Assembly (NCBI GenBank): GCA_018296165.2
Contig: JACKQL020000023.1
Coordinates: forward strand, 372,001 to 436,000
Source of the DNA: Termitomyces sp. T153
Taxonomy: Eukaryota; Basidiomycota; Agaricomycetes; Agaricales; Lyophyllaceae
DNA: 64,000 bases
Direction of reading: 5' to 3'
In this document: piece by piece, positions 35,803 through 46,769 of the stretch
How positions within the stretch are numbered: the stretch's first letter is position 1
Layout of the letters: every line of letters begins with the position of its first letter
Program-made: the position numbers and the translations under genes
The notes under the pieces: generated by a model
What the model was told of the DNA's origin: nothing
The model's database searches: none
What the model saw: only the letters and a program-made list of their open reading frames with translations

Positions 35803-37380
35803 TTGCAAGAAGAAACAGATTATGATGTTGATGAGTTGAAGAGAAGGGTGGATGAAAATAAGGCCAGGTTTAATGGTGAACAACTGGGGGCCTTCAATGA
35901 AGTTATGGACTCTGTGGACAACAACTTGGGCAAGATGATATTCATTCACAGTGCAGGTGGATGTGGCAAAACATTTGTCTGCAACACTTTGGCTTCTGCT
36001 GTTTGGTCAAATGGAGATGTGGCATTATGTGTAGCATCATCTGGGATTACTGCCTTATTGCTGGAGGGTGGTAAAACTGCACATTCAAGGTTCAAAATCC
36101 CCATTCCTGCTCTGGATACATCCATTGCCAATATCAAAAGAGGAACTCAATTGTCTCAACTCTTACTCCAGACCAAAGTTGTCACATGGGATGAAGTCCC
36201 AATGCAACATAAAAATGCCATTGACTCTGTGGATCAAGGGTTCAGAGACATCCTGGAGAAGGATGTTCCTTTTGGTGGAGTGACTGTGGTGTTTGGAGGA
36301 GATTTTAGGCAAACTCTCCCAGTTATCCAACAAGGACTTAGGCAGCAGATGATTGCTGTTTCACTCAAAAGGGGAAGACTTTGGGATCAGATTCAAGTCC
36401 ACTACTTGGTTCAAAACATGAGCATGGATCAGACTCCTGATAACATTGCTCATGCAGCTTGGTTATTGGATGTTGGTGCTGTGGAAAACCTTGGGCCTGG
36501 AGAAACAGTACAACTTCCAGAAACCATGATCTGTGATAACAATTCTGTCACTGGATTGATCTCTTCCACTTATCCTCATATTGATCACCATCAAGATGAT
36601 CAGTATTATCTGGACTGTACCATCCTTTCTGGCAAGAACTCTGATGTAGAGGATATCAACTCTGAAGTTCTGCAGAAATGTCTAGGAGAAGAGAAAATCT
36701 TGCAGAGTGCAGACTCTATTATATCTGATGATAGGAATCCTAATGGCCTTGGATTGTATCCAATGGAATACCTCAACTCTCTCAGAGCCAGCAGTTTGCC
36801 TTTGGCTAAATTGGCTTTGAAGATTGGTCTTCCTGTCATGCTGCTCAGGAATCTGGACACAAGCAAAGGACTTTGCAATGGGACAAGAATGATTGTCACC
36901 CACATCAGCACCAGAGTTCTCAGATGTAGGATTATCAGTGGGGATGCTAAGTTTGCAGGATCAATTGTTTTGATTCCAAGAATCAACATGGATGTCTCAG
37001 AAGAAGATTTGCCAATTCCATTGCGCAGGAGACAATTCCCCAGTTTGATTGGCCTTTGCTATGACAATCAACAAGTCTCAGGGTCAATCAGTCAAGCATG
37101 TTGGATTGGACCTTCAATCAGGAGTTTTTGCACATGGCTAACTTTATGTTGCACTCTCTCAGTGCACATCAGGAGATCATATCAAAGTCATCTTGGACCC
37201 AGAAAATACATTAAGAAAGACTGCAAATATTGTCTATCAGGAAATCCTGAATGGTTTACAAATGTAAGTGTGACTTTTGTTGAATTCAAGCAACAAATTG
37301 CTAACTTCTATGAACTTCAGCACCTAATGTCTATAGCTGGACCATGTAGTATAGATATTCTTAATGGTTTACAAATGTAA
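35803..37380 (+). pseudogene. Helitron PIF1-type helicase (nearly intact, broken near C-terminus)
   Basis: This is the superfamily 1B DNA helicase of the Helitron, which unwinds DNA during rolling-circle transfer. Walker A is HSAGGCGKTFV, Walker B is VTWDEVPM, motif III is GGDFRQTLPVI, and GLPVMLLRNLD follows. Near 37040 the frame shifts. The true continuation, in the next frame, reads [13 protein letters not shown] and LYVALSQCTSGDH, the final helicase motifs, but contains TGA at 37046-37048 and TAA at 37139-37141. The open frame therefore ends in about 110 unrelated residues. Expression of a full helicase is not expected. Confidence 0.92.
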
Positions 37381-37500
37381 GTGTGACAGTTTCAATAATT
37401 GCTTGGTTAGTACTAACTTTTATAATTTTTAGCATCTCTAATATATACCAGTGGACATTGTAGTATTTTGTTAATAATGTAATATAGATACATGATTGGT
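37299..37500 (+). repeat. Helitron 3' non-coding segment repeated at 38575-38655
   Basis: The phrase around TTCAGCACCTAATGTCTATA, followed by GTAGTATAGATATTCT, at about 37317-37365 recurs at 38603-38652 (CACCTATTGTATATG, then GTAGTATAGATATTCTC). A weaker third copy lies at about 37430-37492. Each of the two clear copies lies shortly before one of the 60-bp arrays, so the whole 3' unit seems duplicated. Confidence 0.7.
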
Positions 37501-37558
37501 TCATACATGAAATCTCAGTGTATTGAATTGTCAGAGAAAAGCAACACTTAGTCAACAA

Positions 37559-37850
37559 GATACAAAGACCTAACCAAACAAAGTGAGGGTGGGTCTGGGA
37601 CCTGGCATTGAATTAACAAATACAAAGACCTAACCGAACAAAGTGAGGTTGGGTCTGGGACTTAGCATTGAGGTAGAAATACAAGGACCTAACTGAACAA
37701 AGTGAGGTTGGGTCTGGGACTTAGCATTGAGTTAAAAATACAAGGACCTAACCAAATGAAGTGAGGTTGGGTCTGGGATGAAGCATTGAGTAGAATATTG
37801 AGGACCTAACCAAACAAAGTGAGGTTGGGTCTGGGATGAAGCAAGAGCTA
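37559..37850 (+). repeat. 60-bp minisatellite, about 5 units
   Basis: The core unit is AAGTGAGGTTGGGTCTGGGA preceded by GACCTAACC. Unit starts are at about 37559, 37620, 37679, 37738 and 37797. The array is followed by GATGAAGCAAGAGCTACAGG, which also ends the second array. Confidence 0.95.
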
Positions 37851-38659
37851 CAGGCCTGTGCTGAAGGCAATATATGGGACAATTCCTGGAAAAGTGGCTG
37901 TGCCTCAATCTTCCAACAACTTGGGAAGATTCCTTATATAATGCTTATGTAAAATTACATAACTTGGCTGGCCAAGGCCTCTAATTTTCAGCCTTTTCCT
38001 TTGGTGTGTGGCAAAAATCAATCATTGCACCAAATCACTCTTTCTTTTAACCTCTCTTTCCAATCTGAAGCATCAACTATTCTCTCTGCTCTGATATTGT
38101 GAGAAGAAGCTTTGATTGGCCTGTTAGACTCTACTGACCCTTTTTGGAGGTTTTTACACTTTACTGGCCATGTATGCTCTACTTTTTGTCATCTCCAATC
38201 ACTGATCATAGCTGATAACCAGATTTCCACTATTGCATCCTTCTTCAGGCTTTTTCTGAGCATTGAGTAGCTTTCCCTTCTTTCAGGTGGGCTTTCTTTT
38301 CTTTGCTTAATTGTCCAATGGCTGATTTTGGTGGTTGTTTCTATATTGAAGTTGAATTGGGCTAGGTGTACTCTTTTTCTGAGTGTAACTTTTATGGACC
38401 AATCATGGCTGAAATCAGACTTCACTACATTCTTCATTAGGCTCCTTTTCTGAGTGTTCAGTAGCTTTGCAGGTATGCTTTTTCTATATTTATCTGATAA
38501 CTAATTCAAGTATTATTCATTTTCTTTTATAAACAGTTATTGGCTTTCTGCTTTTAAGGTAGATCTCTTTCAAACACCAAATTACTAACCTCTGTGAATT
38601 TCAGCACCTATTGTATATGAGTTGACAGTGTAGTATAGATATTCTCAATAGTTCTGGGA

Positions 38660-39235
38660 CTTAGCATTGAGTTTGAAATACAAGGACCTAACCAAACAAA
38701 GTGAGGTTGGATCTGGGACTTAGCATTGAGTAGAATATTGAAGACCTAACCGAACAAAGTGAGGTTGGGTCTGGGACTTAGCATTGAGTAGAATATCAAG
38801 GACCTAACTGAACAAAGTGAGGTTGGGTCTGGGATGGAGCATTGAGTAGAATATTGAGGACCTTACTGAACAAAGTGAGGTTGGGTCTGGGATGGAGCAT
38901 TGAGTAGAATAGAACAAAGTGAGGTTAGGTCTGGGACTAAGCATTAAGTAGAATATTGAGGACCTAACTGAATGAAGTGAGGTTGAGTGTGGGATGAAGC
39001 ATTGAGTAGAATATCAAGGACCTAACCAAATGAAGTGAGGTTGGGTGTGGGATGGAGCATTGAGTAGAATATCAAGGACTTAACTGAATGAAGTGAGGTT
39101 GGGTCTGGGATGGAGCATTGAGTAGAATATCAAGGACCTAACTGAACAAAGTGAGGTTGGGTCTGGGATGGAGCATTGAGTAGAATATTGAGGACCTAAC
39201 CAAACAAAGTGAGGTTGGGTCTGGGATGAAGCAAG
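38660..39235 (+). repeat. 60-bp minisatellite, about 10 units
   Basis: This uses the same unit as the first array, with GAGTAGAATAT between cores, and one shortened unit near 38910. It ends in the same flank (GATGAAGCAAGAGCTACAGG) as the first array. CG occurs almost only in scattered units (AACCGAAC). Confidence 0.95.
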
Positions 39236-39346
39236 AGCTACAGGCCCATGCTGAAGGCATGGGGTGTAGCTTGTCTCTATATATTATGCAACAACAGATG
39301 TGGGAAAGTGGCTGTGCACCTATTATATGTGATGACTTTTGGATTG

Positions 39347-39525
39347 TGCTGACTAAAATTTGTCAGTGCTGACAAATGCTGACAAATTTAAACCCTTTTA
39401 TGGTAATAAAATCTGACTTGGCTGGTTTGCTGCTCTTGATATGCATTTTTTTTTAAAAAAAAATGCAGTAGACAACATTGATAGATATGAACCATCCTTT
39501 GACTATGTGTGAAAGGTGCCAGACT
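39347..39525 (+). repeat. Helitron terminal-type segment (copy 2)
   Basis: This is closely similar to the left Helitron's presumed 5' end (3925-3745) from TGCTGACTAAAATTTG to GTGCCAGA. No Helitron reading frame follows. It is either a solo remnant of a third element or a short non-autonomous derivative interrupted by the copia fragment. Confidence 0.75.
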
Positions 39526-39579
39526 TGATATTTTAGGCAATATTTAACTATTTTCAGCCTTACTTATGTGAAATGTACT

Positions 39580-41800
39580 GTCTTTTAATGCACCTCTTCA
39601 AGCAACACTTCTAGCTGTTCTTAAGCAAGTGTGGATTTAGCTTTGACCTAATCAGCTCCTCTGGTACCTTTGCCCAAGCCAGGCACTCCCAGGGTTTGAA
39701 ATGACTGATACTCTGTCTCTTTCCCATCCATGCTTTCTTTAGAATAACTCCAGGGTGGCAGGTCAAGAGGAATAAATTCCTTGTGTATACCTGTGCAGCT
39801 GCTGCTTCTGCTCACAACTCTTTAGGCAGCCCACTTTCAGCTAACATGCACCAAACACCCTCTAGTATGGTTTGGTTTGCCCTCTCAACCAATTCATTTT
39901 GGGAGTGAGCATAAGGTGTTGTGACATGGAGGATTATCCTATGGTTACCAAGGTATGTGGTTCAGGATTTATTTTGATCCATTCTCATCCAGCATCTACC
40001 CTGATTTTGTGTAGCTTCCTCTCTGTTTGGCATTCAGATTCCATGTAGTATGATTTGAAAACTGTGAGCATGGTGTTGGCATCTTTATTTGTCAGGAAGT
40101 ATACTGATATGAATGACATACTGCCATCCACCACAACCATCATGTATGTGACTCCTCCTAGTAACTGGGTGCTTGATGGACCCCATAAGTCAATGTGTAC
40201 TTGATCATTTGGGTGTCCCTCAGGCTCCACAACAGCATTATATGGTCTGGCTGAGTGCTTGCCATATATGCAGTCTTCACAGAGTCCAGCCACTGTAAGG
40301 TCACCCTTGATGTCTAATCCATTGACTAAGTCTTTTGACAGGACCTCTTTTATGGTTTTAACACTAGCATGCCTGAATCTCCAGTGCCAAACTTCCAGAG
40401 TTGTGGGCCAAGTCAATGACCTTGCAGTCATCACTATAGGGCCATCCATAGCTCCTGGTGAGCTGAGTAGGTACATTCCACCTGTGCCAGTTCCTCTTAG
40501 GACCTCTCTCCCATTTGGGTCCTAGAAACAGACCTGACCATCACTAAACATGATTCTGAATCCTGCCTTATCAAAACAGTTTATTGAAATTAAGTTTGAT
40601 GACAGATTGGGTGCATGCAGTGCATTTTTGAAAATGAGTTCTAACAATCCAAAGGGGTACAACAAATTTTCTTGACTGTTCCTCTTCCTACTACTCTGAA
40701 TTCTGCCCCTTTTAGTGCTGTGCATTCCTCAGTTGGTTTTGGCAGTTCTTCATACTCAATAAATTTGTTTCAATTGACAAAAAAATGGTCTGTAGCACCA
40801 GAGTCTGTGTAAGTGGGGGTATTCACTACTTTTGTTGTGTAAGTGACAGGTTCTGGTGTTTTGGAGGTGATGACCAACAGTGCATATGTAGCATGTGATT
40901 TTCAGTGGGTTGTGGTGTAGTTGATGCTGCCACATTTGCCATGGGAATTGTTGTTTAGTTTGGAGTCTCATTTGAGGGTGTCCTAGATAATTTCTCCTTG
41001 TTTCTAAAGTTTGGAAGAAATTTACTCTCTTTTCCCCCCTCCTTTTCAGTAGCAATTTTTGATTATATGACCTGTCCTGTGGCAGTTTGGATTGATGCAG
41101 ATTAAACTTGGCTTTGGCTGGTTTGCCTGGGTTTGTAGTGCCATCACTAAGACACCAGCTTTTTGTTTTTGAGACATGAGTCTGTTCCAGTGGATTGTGA
41201 GAGCTGCCACATCCTTTGTTGTCTTCATTGCATACATTCCTGCAACTGCTGCATTCCATGATTCTGGTAGTGATGCCATCAGGATGTTTCTAAAGGTAGC
41301 ATTGTCGATTTTTGCTCCCTTTTCTGTTGTGGATTTCCATTTTTCTTGTAAGTCCTCAACATGCTTCAGAAAGTCCATTCCATCAGTAAACTCTGTGGCA
41401 CATAGGCATTTTTTGGCATTCATTGCAGCTATCTCAGAAAATATCCCATAGTTCTCAGTCAAGGTTGTCCATGCCTTTGCTGCCATGTCAACCATGCTGA
41501 TCCTCAGTCCAACTGGATTTTTAGTGTTGTATATGATTAGGCCTAATGCCCATGTGTCCCTCTCCTCCTACTCCTCCAAGGAGGGGTGTATTGAGGACCA
41601 CTCAGTGGCTTTCATTTCTGTTTTTGTGTTGAGTTTACTCTATTTGGTGGTATTTGGCTTTATAATTGTTCCATTCAAGTAGCCACAGGCACCTTGTGCT
41701 CTTGCTGCAATGAGGACTCAGCTCTTGAATGTTGTATAGTTGATGCCATCAAAATGTGCCTCCTCAGGGAAAGTTGGAGGAATTTGTGGATGTCATTTTG
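39580..41800 (-). pseudogene. Ty1/copia retrotransposon fragment: gag, protease, integrase
   Basis: Read on the minus strand, the gag N-terminal part is near 41750 (FPEEAHFDGINYTTFK). The gag core is at 41495-41046 (MVDMAAKAWTTLTENYG, UBN2 type), with a zinc knuckle CINPNCHRTGHIIKNC at its end. The protease motif DSGATDHFF is near 40795. GAG-pre-integrase (WHWRFRHASVKTI and LCEDCIYGKHSARP) and integrase core (VHIDLWGP; TPYAHSQNELVERANQTILE near 39900) follow. The order fits copia. Reverse transcriptase, RNase H and LTRs are missing, and stops and frameshifts are frequent. CpG is nearly absent, so the fragment is old. Confidence 0.9.
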
Positions 41801-43735
41801 CTGTGAGTGTTTTTGTTGGATGTAAGTGTGTTTATTTTGTGGTGAGTCAATCTTTGTCCAGAGCAGTGGCTCAATGGTGTTGTAGGAGTGCTAGTGGGGC
41901 CTATAACCTGCAGAAATACAAAGTTCCTCAGTCACTCTGATATAATGTAGTTGACTAATTATATTACCTGCAAAAATACAGAGTAAGTTCTACAGGGTGT
42001 ATGTGAGTAATTCAGGAAATGAATGTAGGTAAATTGACTCACCCTCAGTCACTCCAATGTAATGTAGTTGACTGAGGGTGGCTTCTGTATATCCAAATAT
42101 CTAGGTGAAAATAAAAATAAGGTTTAAACAAAGATTAACAAATACCAATCACACCCCACTTTGTGGTGGCACACTTGATATACAATTGAAAGGTAAATAA
42201 AAGAGAAATAAAAAACATATTTTCAACCATGTGCAAGTCATCCCTCAACAGGAATAAACACTAGCTGTTCAGTATGATTTGCACCAAAAATTGAAAGGTT
42301 GGAATACTCACTAGAAGACATGGGAAAGGTGGCTTGGCATTTTTGAAAAGTCCAGAGGGTAAACATGTTGATGCTTTTTTGAACAGGGTGAAGCATATGT
42401 ACATGTGATCCTGGGAGGATGGGTACACATGATTATGGGGAGTCTGCATTCACATACTCACAGGAGGGTTCATACATGTGATCATGATGTTTTCACTAGT
42501 TTTTTGGGTAAAAATGTCAATGCCTTTTGGGGGAAGCATACATACACATGATTCTGGAGGATGGGTACATATGATAATGGGGAGCAATTTGCCCAATCCT
42601 TTGCTATGTCAACACTTTCATGTCAACACTTTCCCCAATCCTTTGCCATGTCAATACTAGTGTGCCTCTTCCATCTTCTTTGAATACTCCTGCAGTCAAG
42701 ATCTGAATCATTAAGTTTCCAAAGACCATGTCAACACTTTCCCCAATCCTTTGCCATGTCAATACTAGTGTGCCTCTTCCATCTTCTTTGAATACTCCTG
42801 CAATCATTAAGTTTCCAAAGACCATGTCAACACTTTCCCCAATCCTTTGCCATGTCAACTTTCTTCCCAATCCTCAATCCTTTGCTTAATAGATATGACA
42901 TTGAACAGATATGACATTGTTTTCATGATTTCCTTTCTGGTTTTCTCTCTTCATAGTCAGATGCAGCCCATGATCCTGCCAACTCATTGACCATGACTTA
43001 AGTTACCACAAGTTATCTGTAAGTTATCCACATGGGCAAGTAAGGCATGTGCCATTTTCAATTTTCCTGCAGAATTTATGCAGCCTTGGGAATGTGTCAT
43101 TTTTTGAATTTTCCCCCAAATTAGATCCCCACTTCTTCTATTGTTCTTTTGTATTTGCAATCTTGTACTTTCTGCAATCTCCAAATTTTTGGCTCTTACT
43201 GAATGCTTTTCTCTGCCATACAATGACCTCAGTGACAAACTGAAAAGATGAGGATCAAACAAAGTCATAGGATGTCTCATAAGTCAATAGTGAAATCTTT
43301 AACCCCTTCAATCCCATGCTCACACTGTTTGAACAGTTCCTCTCCAGTAGAACTATTCGATGATTCCAATTCCTGCCAAAGAGGTTGTAATGACACAAAG
43401 ATTCAACAGATACCAATTCCTCTTTGTATTCAATATTCTGGCCTATATACATCTGTACTTATTACCTGGCAATATATAAAATTTTCGGCAGTTCTGGTTC
43501 TGTCACTGAGCCATTGGCCCTCCTGTGGGCAAATCCTTTGCCCTGTCTCCACTTCTTCTATTGCCTGCTTGTCGTTGACGTGTGACGGGCCAGATGAGTT
43601 TACGATCACAGGCGGTACGTGTAAACAACGGTATACCATATGTGTATTATTTGTATACTATATAACGCATATACGGACGTGTCAATTCAATCAACGTGTC
43701 ACGCGTCAACCGTGAACGGTAAAGTATCACCGTCC
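41801..43735. other. CpG-poor repeat debris up to the duplication border
   Basis: There is no gene here. A 31-bp phrase (CCTCAGTCACTCTGATATAA, continuing to GTAGTTGACT) at about 41928-41958 recurs at 42044-42074. A tandem repeat at 42593-42870 is listed separately. CpG becomes common again between about 43335 and 43570, so the compartment border lies just before the mRF1 fragment. Confidence 0.6.
42593..42870 (+). repeat. Minisatellite of about 105-117 bp, 2-3 units
   Basis: The phrase CACTTTCCCCAATCCTTTGC, followed by CATGTCAATACTAGTGTGCC, recurs. Units begin near 42625, 42736 and 42830 (the last incomplete), and one unit has an extra GTCAAGATCTGAATC. The minus strand reads through as a repeated peptide (LTWQRIGESVDMVFGNLMI) because the period is a multiple of three. 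I see no sign that it is a real protein. Confidence 0.85.
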
Positions 43736-43749
43736 TCATATCACCGTCC

Positions 43750-44035
43750 TCACACCAGCTACATAACCATCCTCAAGCATCGTCTACTAATTGTGAACTG
43801 AGAACTGCCGCCTCCTCTACAATCTTGTAGCCGTGTCTTGGATATTAAACTTACGCAGAACTTCACCGAACGACGTCACACGCTGTAGCCTCGTGCGTAC
43901 AGCGAGAAAATTCGCATATACAATTTTGCTCAGGCATGCAGCCCTTTTTTGATCGTTTCTGCACCATCTGTGGACCTCCCGTGCCATGACGAATCCATCC
44001 TCGAATCCATCCTAAGCATAAAATAGTAACCTGCA
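43750..44035 (+). pseudogene. mRF1 3'-end fragment (duplicate)
   Basis: This matches exon 6 of the mRF1 gene (32048-32194), for instance CGTCACACGCTGTAGCCTCG against CGCCACACGCCAAAGCCTCG and TACAATTTTGCTCAG at the exon end. Most of exon 7 is deleted except for ACGAATCCATCCTCGA and an ending AAATAG. The upstream exons, including GGQ, are absent and stops are present. It marks the left end of the second copy of the mRF1-P450 module. Confidence 0.85.
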
Positions 44036-44509
44036 CTTGACTTATCGAAGGAACCGATGTATCATACCATTCGCACACTAATATAATAGGAAAATATCCG
44101 AAGGGATCAGCCGGAGTCGCTTGGCGTATCCTCTTTTCTGAGCTATTATGCTGGTTGAACGTTGGTATCCAGCCCCAACTTCTTTTCCGGGAAAGCTGCT
44201 GCTTGCTGCCTTAGTGCGATCAATACTTCGGTGCAAAAGCTTCGGTACAAAAGGCTCCATCTAGACGTACACTGTCACCTTTTTTGACAAGTTTCACTAA
44301 TCTGTCTTGCGTTTCGGCGCCCGTTCTATATCCCACGTCTCAGGACATGGTCGGTGTAATGACTTCTTCGGCAGAATGACTATCTACCACCCACGTAACT
44401 TAATCTCGTGAGACAAACAGAGCTATTATTTCCTGCACATGAAAGACATTAAATAACGACCGTTTAAATAGCGAGCATCTTCTAAGCCGGGTCTCTTTCG
44501 CTTTCACTC

Positions 44510-46625
44510 ATGGACAAGACAACTTCCCCTTCAGTGATAATCGCCATCGTTCTTTCTTCGCTCTATGTCGCGTCGAACCTCTACAAAGTATGGACGAATA
44601 GAAGAATTGTAAGCCCACCCACTAGTATACTTAACCTACAATCGTATTCATCCCGCATTAGCTCAGTAAAATTCCGACCATTGGAGAGTCTGGACTCCTA
44701 TCTTCGTATATAGGAGCTTACAAGTCTCTTTATAATGCTCGTGATATGATCCAAGAGGGGTACAACAAGGCATGTGAATCTCCACATCTAGTCTACGGCA
44801 CACTTTGACAAAAGAATTCACTGCAGTACCGCGGTGCCGCATTTAAGATTCCAGACGTATCCAAATGGATAGTAGTTGTGAGTGGCCGCCAGATGGTTGA
44901 CGAGCTCCGCAAAGCGCCAGACGACTATATCAACTTCCGAGAAGCTGCTGTCGAGGTATTTACATCTTGTTATCTTTACATTTGACTATTATGAACATCT
45001 TTTCGTTCATTCTTATTCAAGATGATTCAAACGTTATACACCATGGGACCGGAAGTCCGTTACGACAACTACCACGTTGAAGTCGTCAAGTCATCTCTCA
45101 CTCGCAGTCTCGTGGAACGTTTCCCTGATGTGCAAAACGAAATTGCCGCGGCCTTCGAGGAATATATACCAGCCACTGAAGGTCAGTTGAACGCAAATGC
45201 AAAGCGCCACTGTGCTTAAGGGTCGAATCAGACTGGACCTCAGTCCCCGCGCTTCCGACGATCATGAAGATAGTCAGTCGTTCCAGTAATCGGTTATTTG
45301 TTGGCCTTCCATTATGTTGGTATGACTACAAGCTAGAATGATCTATTTTTCTAATCGATTTTAGGCAGGAATGCTGATTATAGAGACTTGAATATCGAGT
45401 TTACCATCGACGTCATCAGAGCAGCTCGAACTATCAATCTATACCCTAACTTCCTCAAACCGTAAGTATGCTCCTTTTGTAGACGATCCTTCTAACTGAC
45501 TCCCGACCCAGATTTGCTGGCCGTTACCTTACCAACGTTGAATCTCAAATCCAGCGCGCCATGGCTCACCTTCGTCCCATTTTTGAAGAAAGACTCGAGA
45601 AGGAAGCGGAATATGGCAGAGACTGGCCTGGAAGACCTGTCAGTAACTGTGCTTCTCGCAAGGTCTATACTGACATATAGTCGGCTTAGAATGATGCTTT
45701 TTCTTGGTTGTTGGACACTGCCGAAGGTAAACAGAGGACTATCCGAGACCTCACCATGCGCATCTTGGTCATCAATTTTGCGGCAATTCATACCACATCC
45801 ATGGTGAGGGAAAAATCGATCGAATTATGTCGTGTTATAAATTGTTACCAGGCTTTCACCCAAATCTTATTCGATTTGGCTGCCAATCCGGCTTTTGTTC
45901 CAGGCTTACGTGAAGAGGTAGAGAGAGTGATTCGCGAGGAAGGATTATCCAAAATCTCATTCCACAAGATGGTCAAACTCGATAGCTTCATTAAAGAGTC
46001 CCAGAGATTGGGAGGAAACGGTGCCGGTGTGTTTCTTCCTTTGATCCCTTTGTTACTGTCGAAACACTTACGTTACCTCATCCAGTGGTCATGCAGCGAA
46101 AAGTCCTCAAGGATTTCACCTTTTCTGACGGCACCGTCGTTCCAAAGGGAAATGACATTGCTGTGGCCAATTTTGCAATGCATCATGACGAGGTAGAGTG
46201 CAGCTATTCTGCATTCGGAAAGCAAACATTGATGTTTCTTTCTCATCAGGAGAATTATCCTGATCCTCTAGTCTTTGACGGATTTAGATTCTCCAAAATG
46301 AGAGAGAAACAGTCGGAAGGATTCAGCAAACATCAAATGGTTGCATTAACGCACGAGTATATTGTCTTTGGGCATGGTAAACATGCGTGGTAAGCTTCTC
46401 TCTGAATCATCCAGGAGTCACCTAGTTCAGTCACGCCAACCTTGTTCCTATAGCCCTGGACGATTCTTCGCCGTCAATGAACTGAAAGCCTTACTTGCCT
46501 ACACTTTGCTAAACTATGATGTATCATTCAAGGATAATAGTCCTCGCCCGGCTGATCGCTGGTTCAATCTGTCACTTCAGCCTGATCCCAAGGTGTCAGT
46601 CATGTTTAGGAAAAGGTGTCCTTGA
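44510..46625 (+). CDS. Cytochrome P450 monooxygenase, intact copy
   Basis: This is a heme-thiolate monooxygenase, probably anchored in the ER. Twelve exons give 503 aa in one frame. After an N-terminal anchor (SVIIAIVLSSLYVASNLY) come IPTIGESG, the I-helix region INFAAIHTTS, the K-helix ESQR (ExxR), the PERF-region equivalent FDGFRF and the heme loop FGHGKHACPGRFFA. The heme Cys codon is split by the last intron. His replaces the usual Arg in the heme loop, as in many fungal families. Intron 2 (44770-44826) starts GCATGT, another GC-AG candidate. Substrate unknown. A dead half-copy lies 11.6 kb upstream. An ALDH gene 3.9 kb downstream might work with it, but nothing proves this. Confidence 0.9.
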
Positions 46626-46769
46626 GCCTCGGTAAATCCAGGTGGAATTACATTTTTATCAATATGAACCGTAGTTCTGCTGGCCAGGGGGATTCTGGAA
46701 CTGTAACTAGTACCACAGTGGGCACGAAGGAAATAGCATTTTTGACTCTTAGTAAGTAAATCAAATTTC

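Larger units (their letters stand above)
33891..39346 (+). mobile_element. Helitron, 5'-truncated copy with Rep, helicase and repeat-rich 3' end
   Basis: Similarity to the left Helitron begins abruptly at CATTACTCTGG (about 33892), in the middle of the Rep reading frame, so this copy lacks its 5' third. It then carries Rep exons, a PIF1-type helicase and about 2 kb of 3' DNA made of two minisatellite arrays and duplicated non-coding segments. The 3' terminus with a CTRR end was not located. The end given is where a Helitron terminal-type repeat starts. CpG is almost absent. The element lies directly against P450 exon DNA. Confidence 0.85.

Noticed and set aside
37150..37380. C-terminal roughly 75 residues of the helicase open frame
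   Set aside because: Out-of-frame translation after the frameshift near 37040; the real helicase motifs continue in the neighbouring frame with stops.
37559..39235. CRISPR-like regular repeats
   Set aside because: The 60-bp units are contiguous minisatellite repeats without unique spacers, in a eukaryotic transposon; not a CRISPR array.
42604..42870. 88-aa repeat protein frame
   Set aside because: Created by the DNA-level tandem repeat; no start context, no homology and very low CpG.
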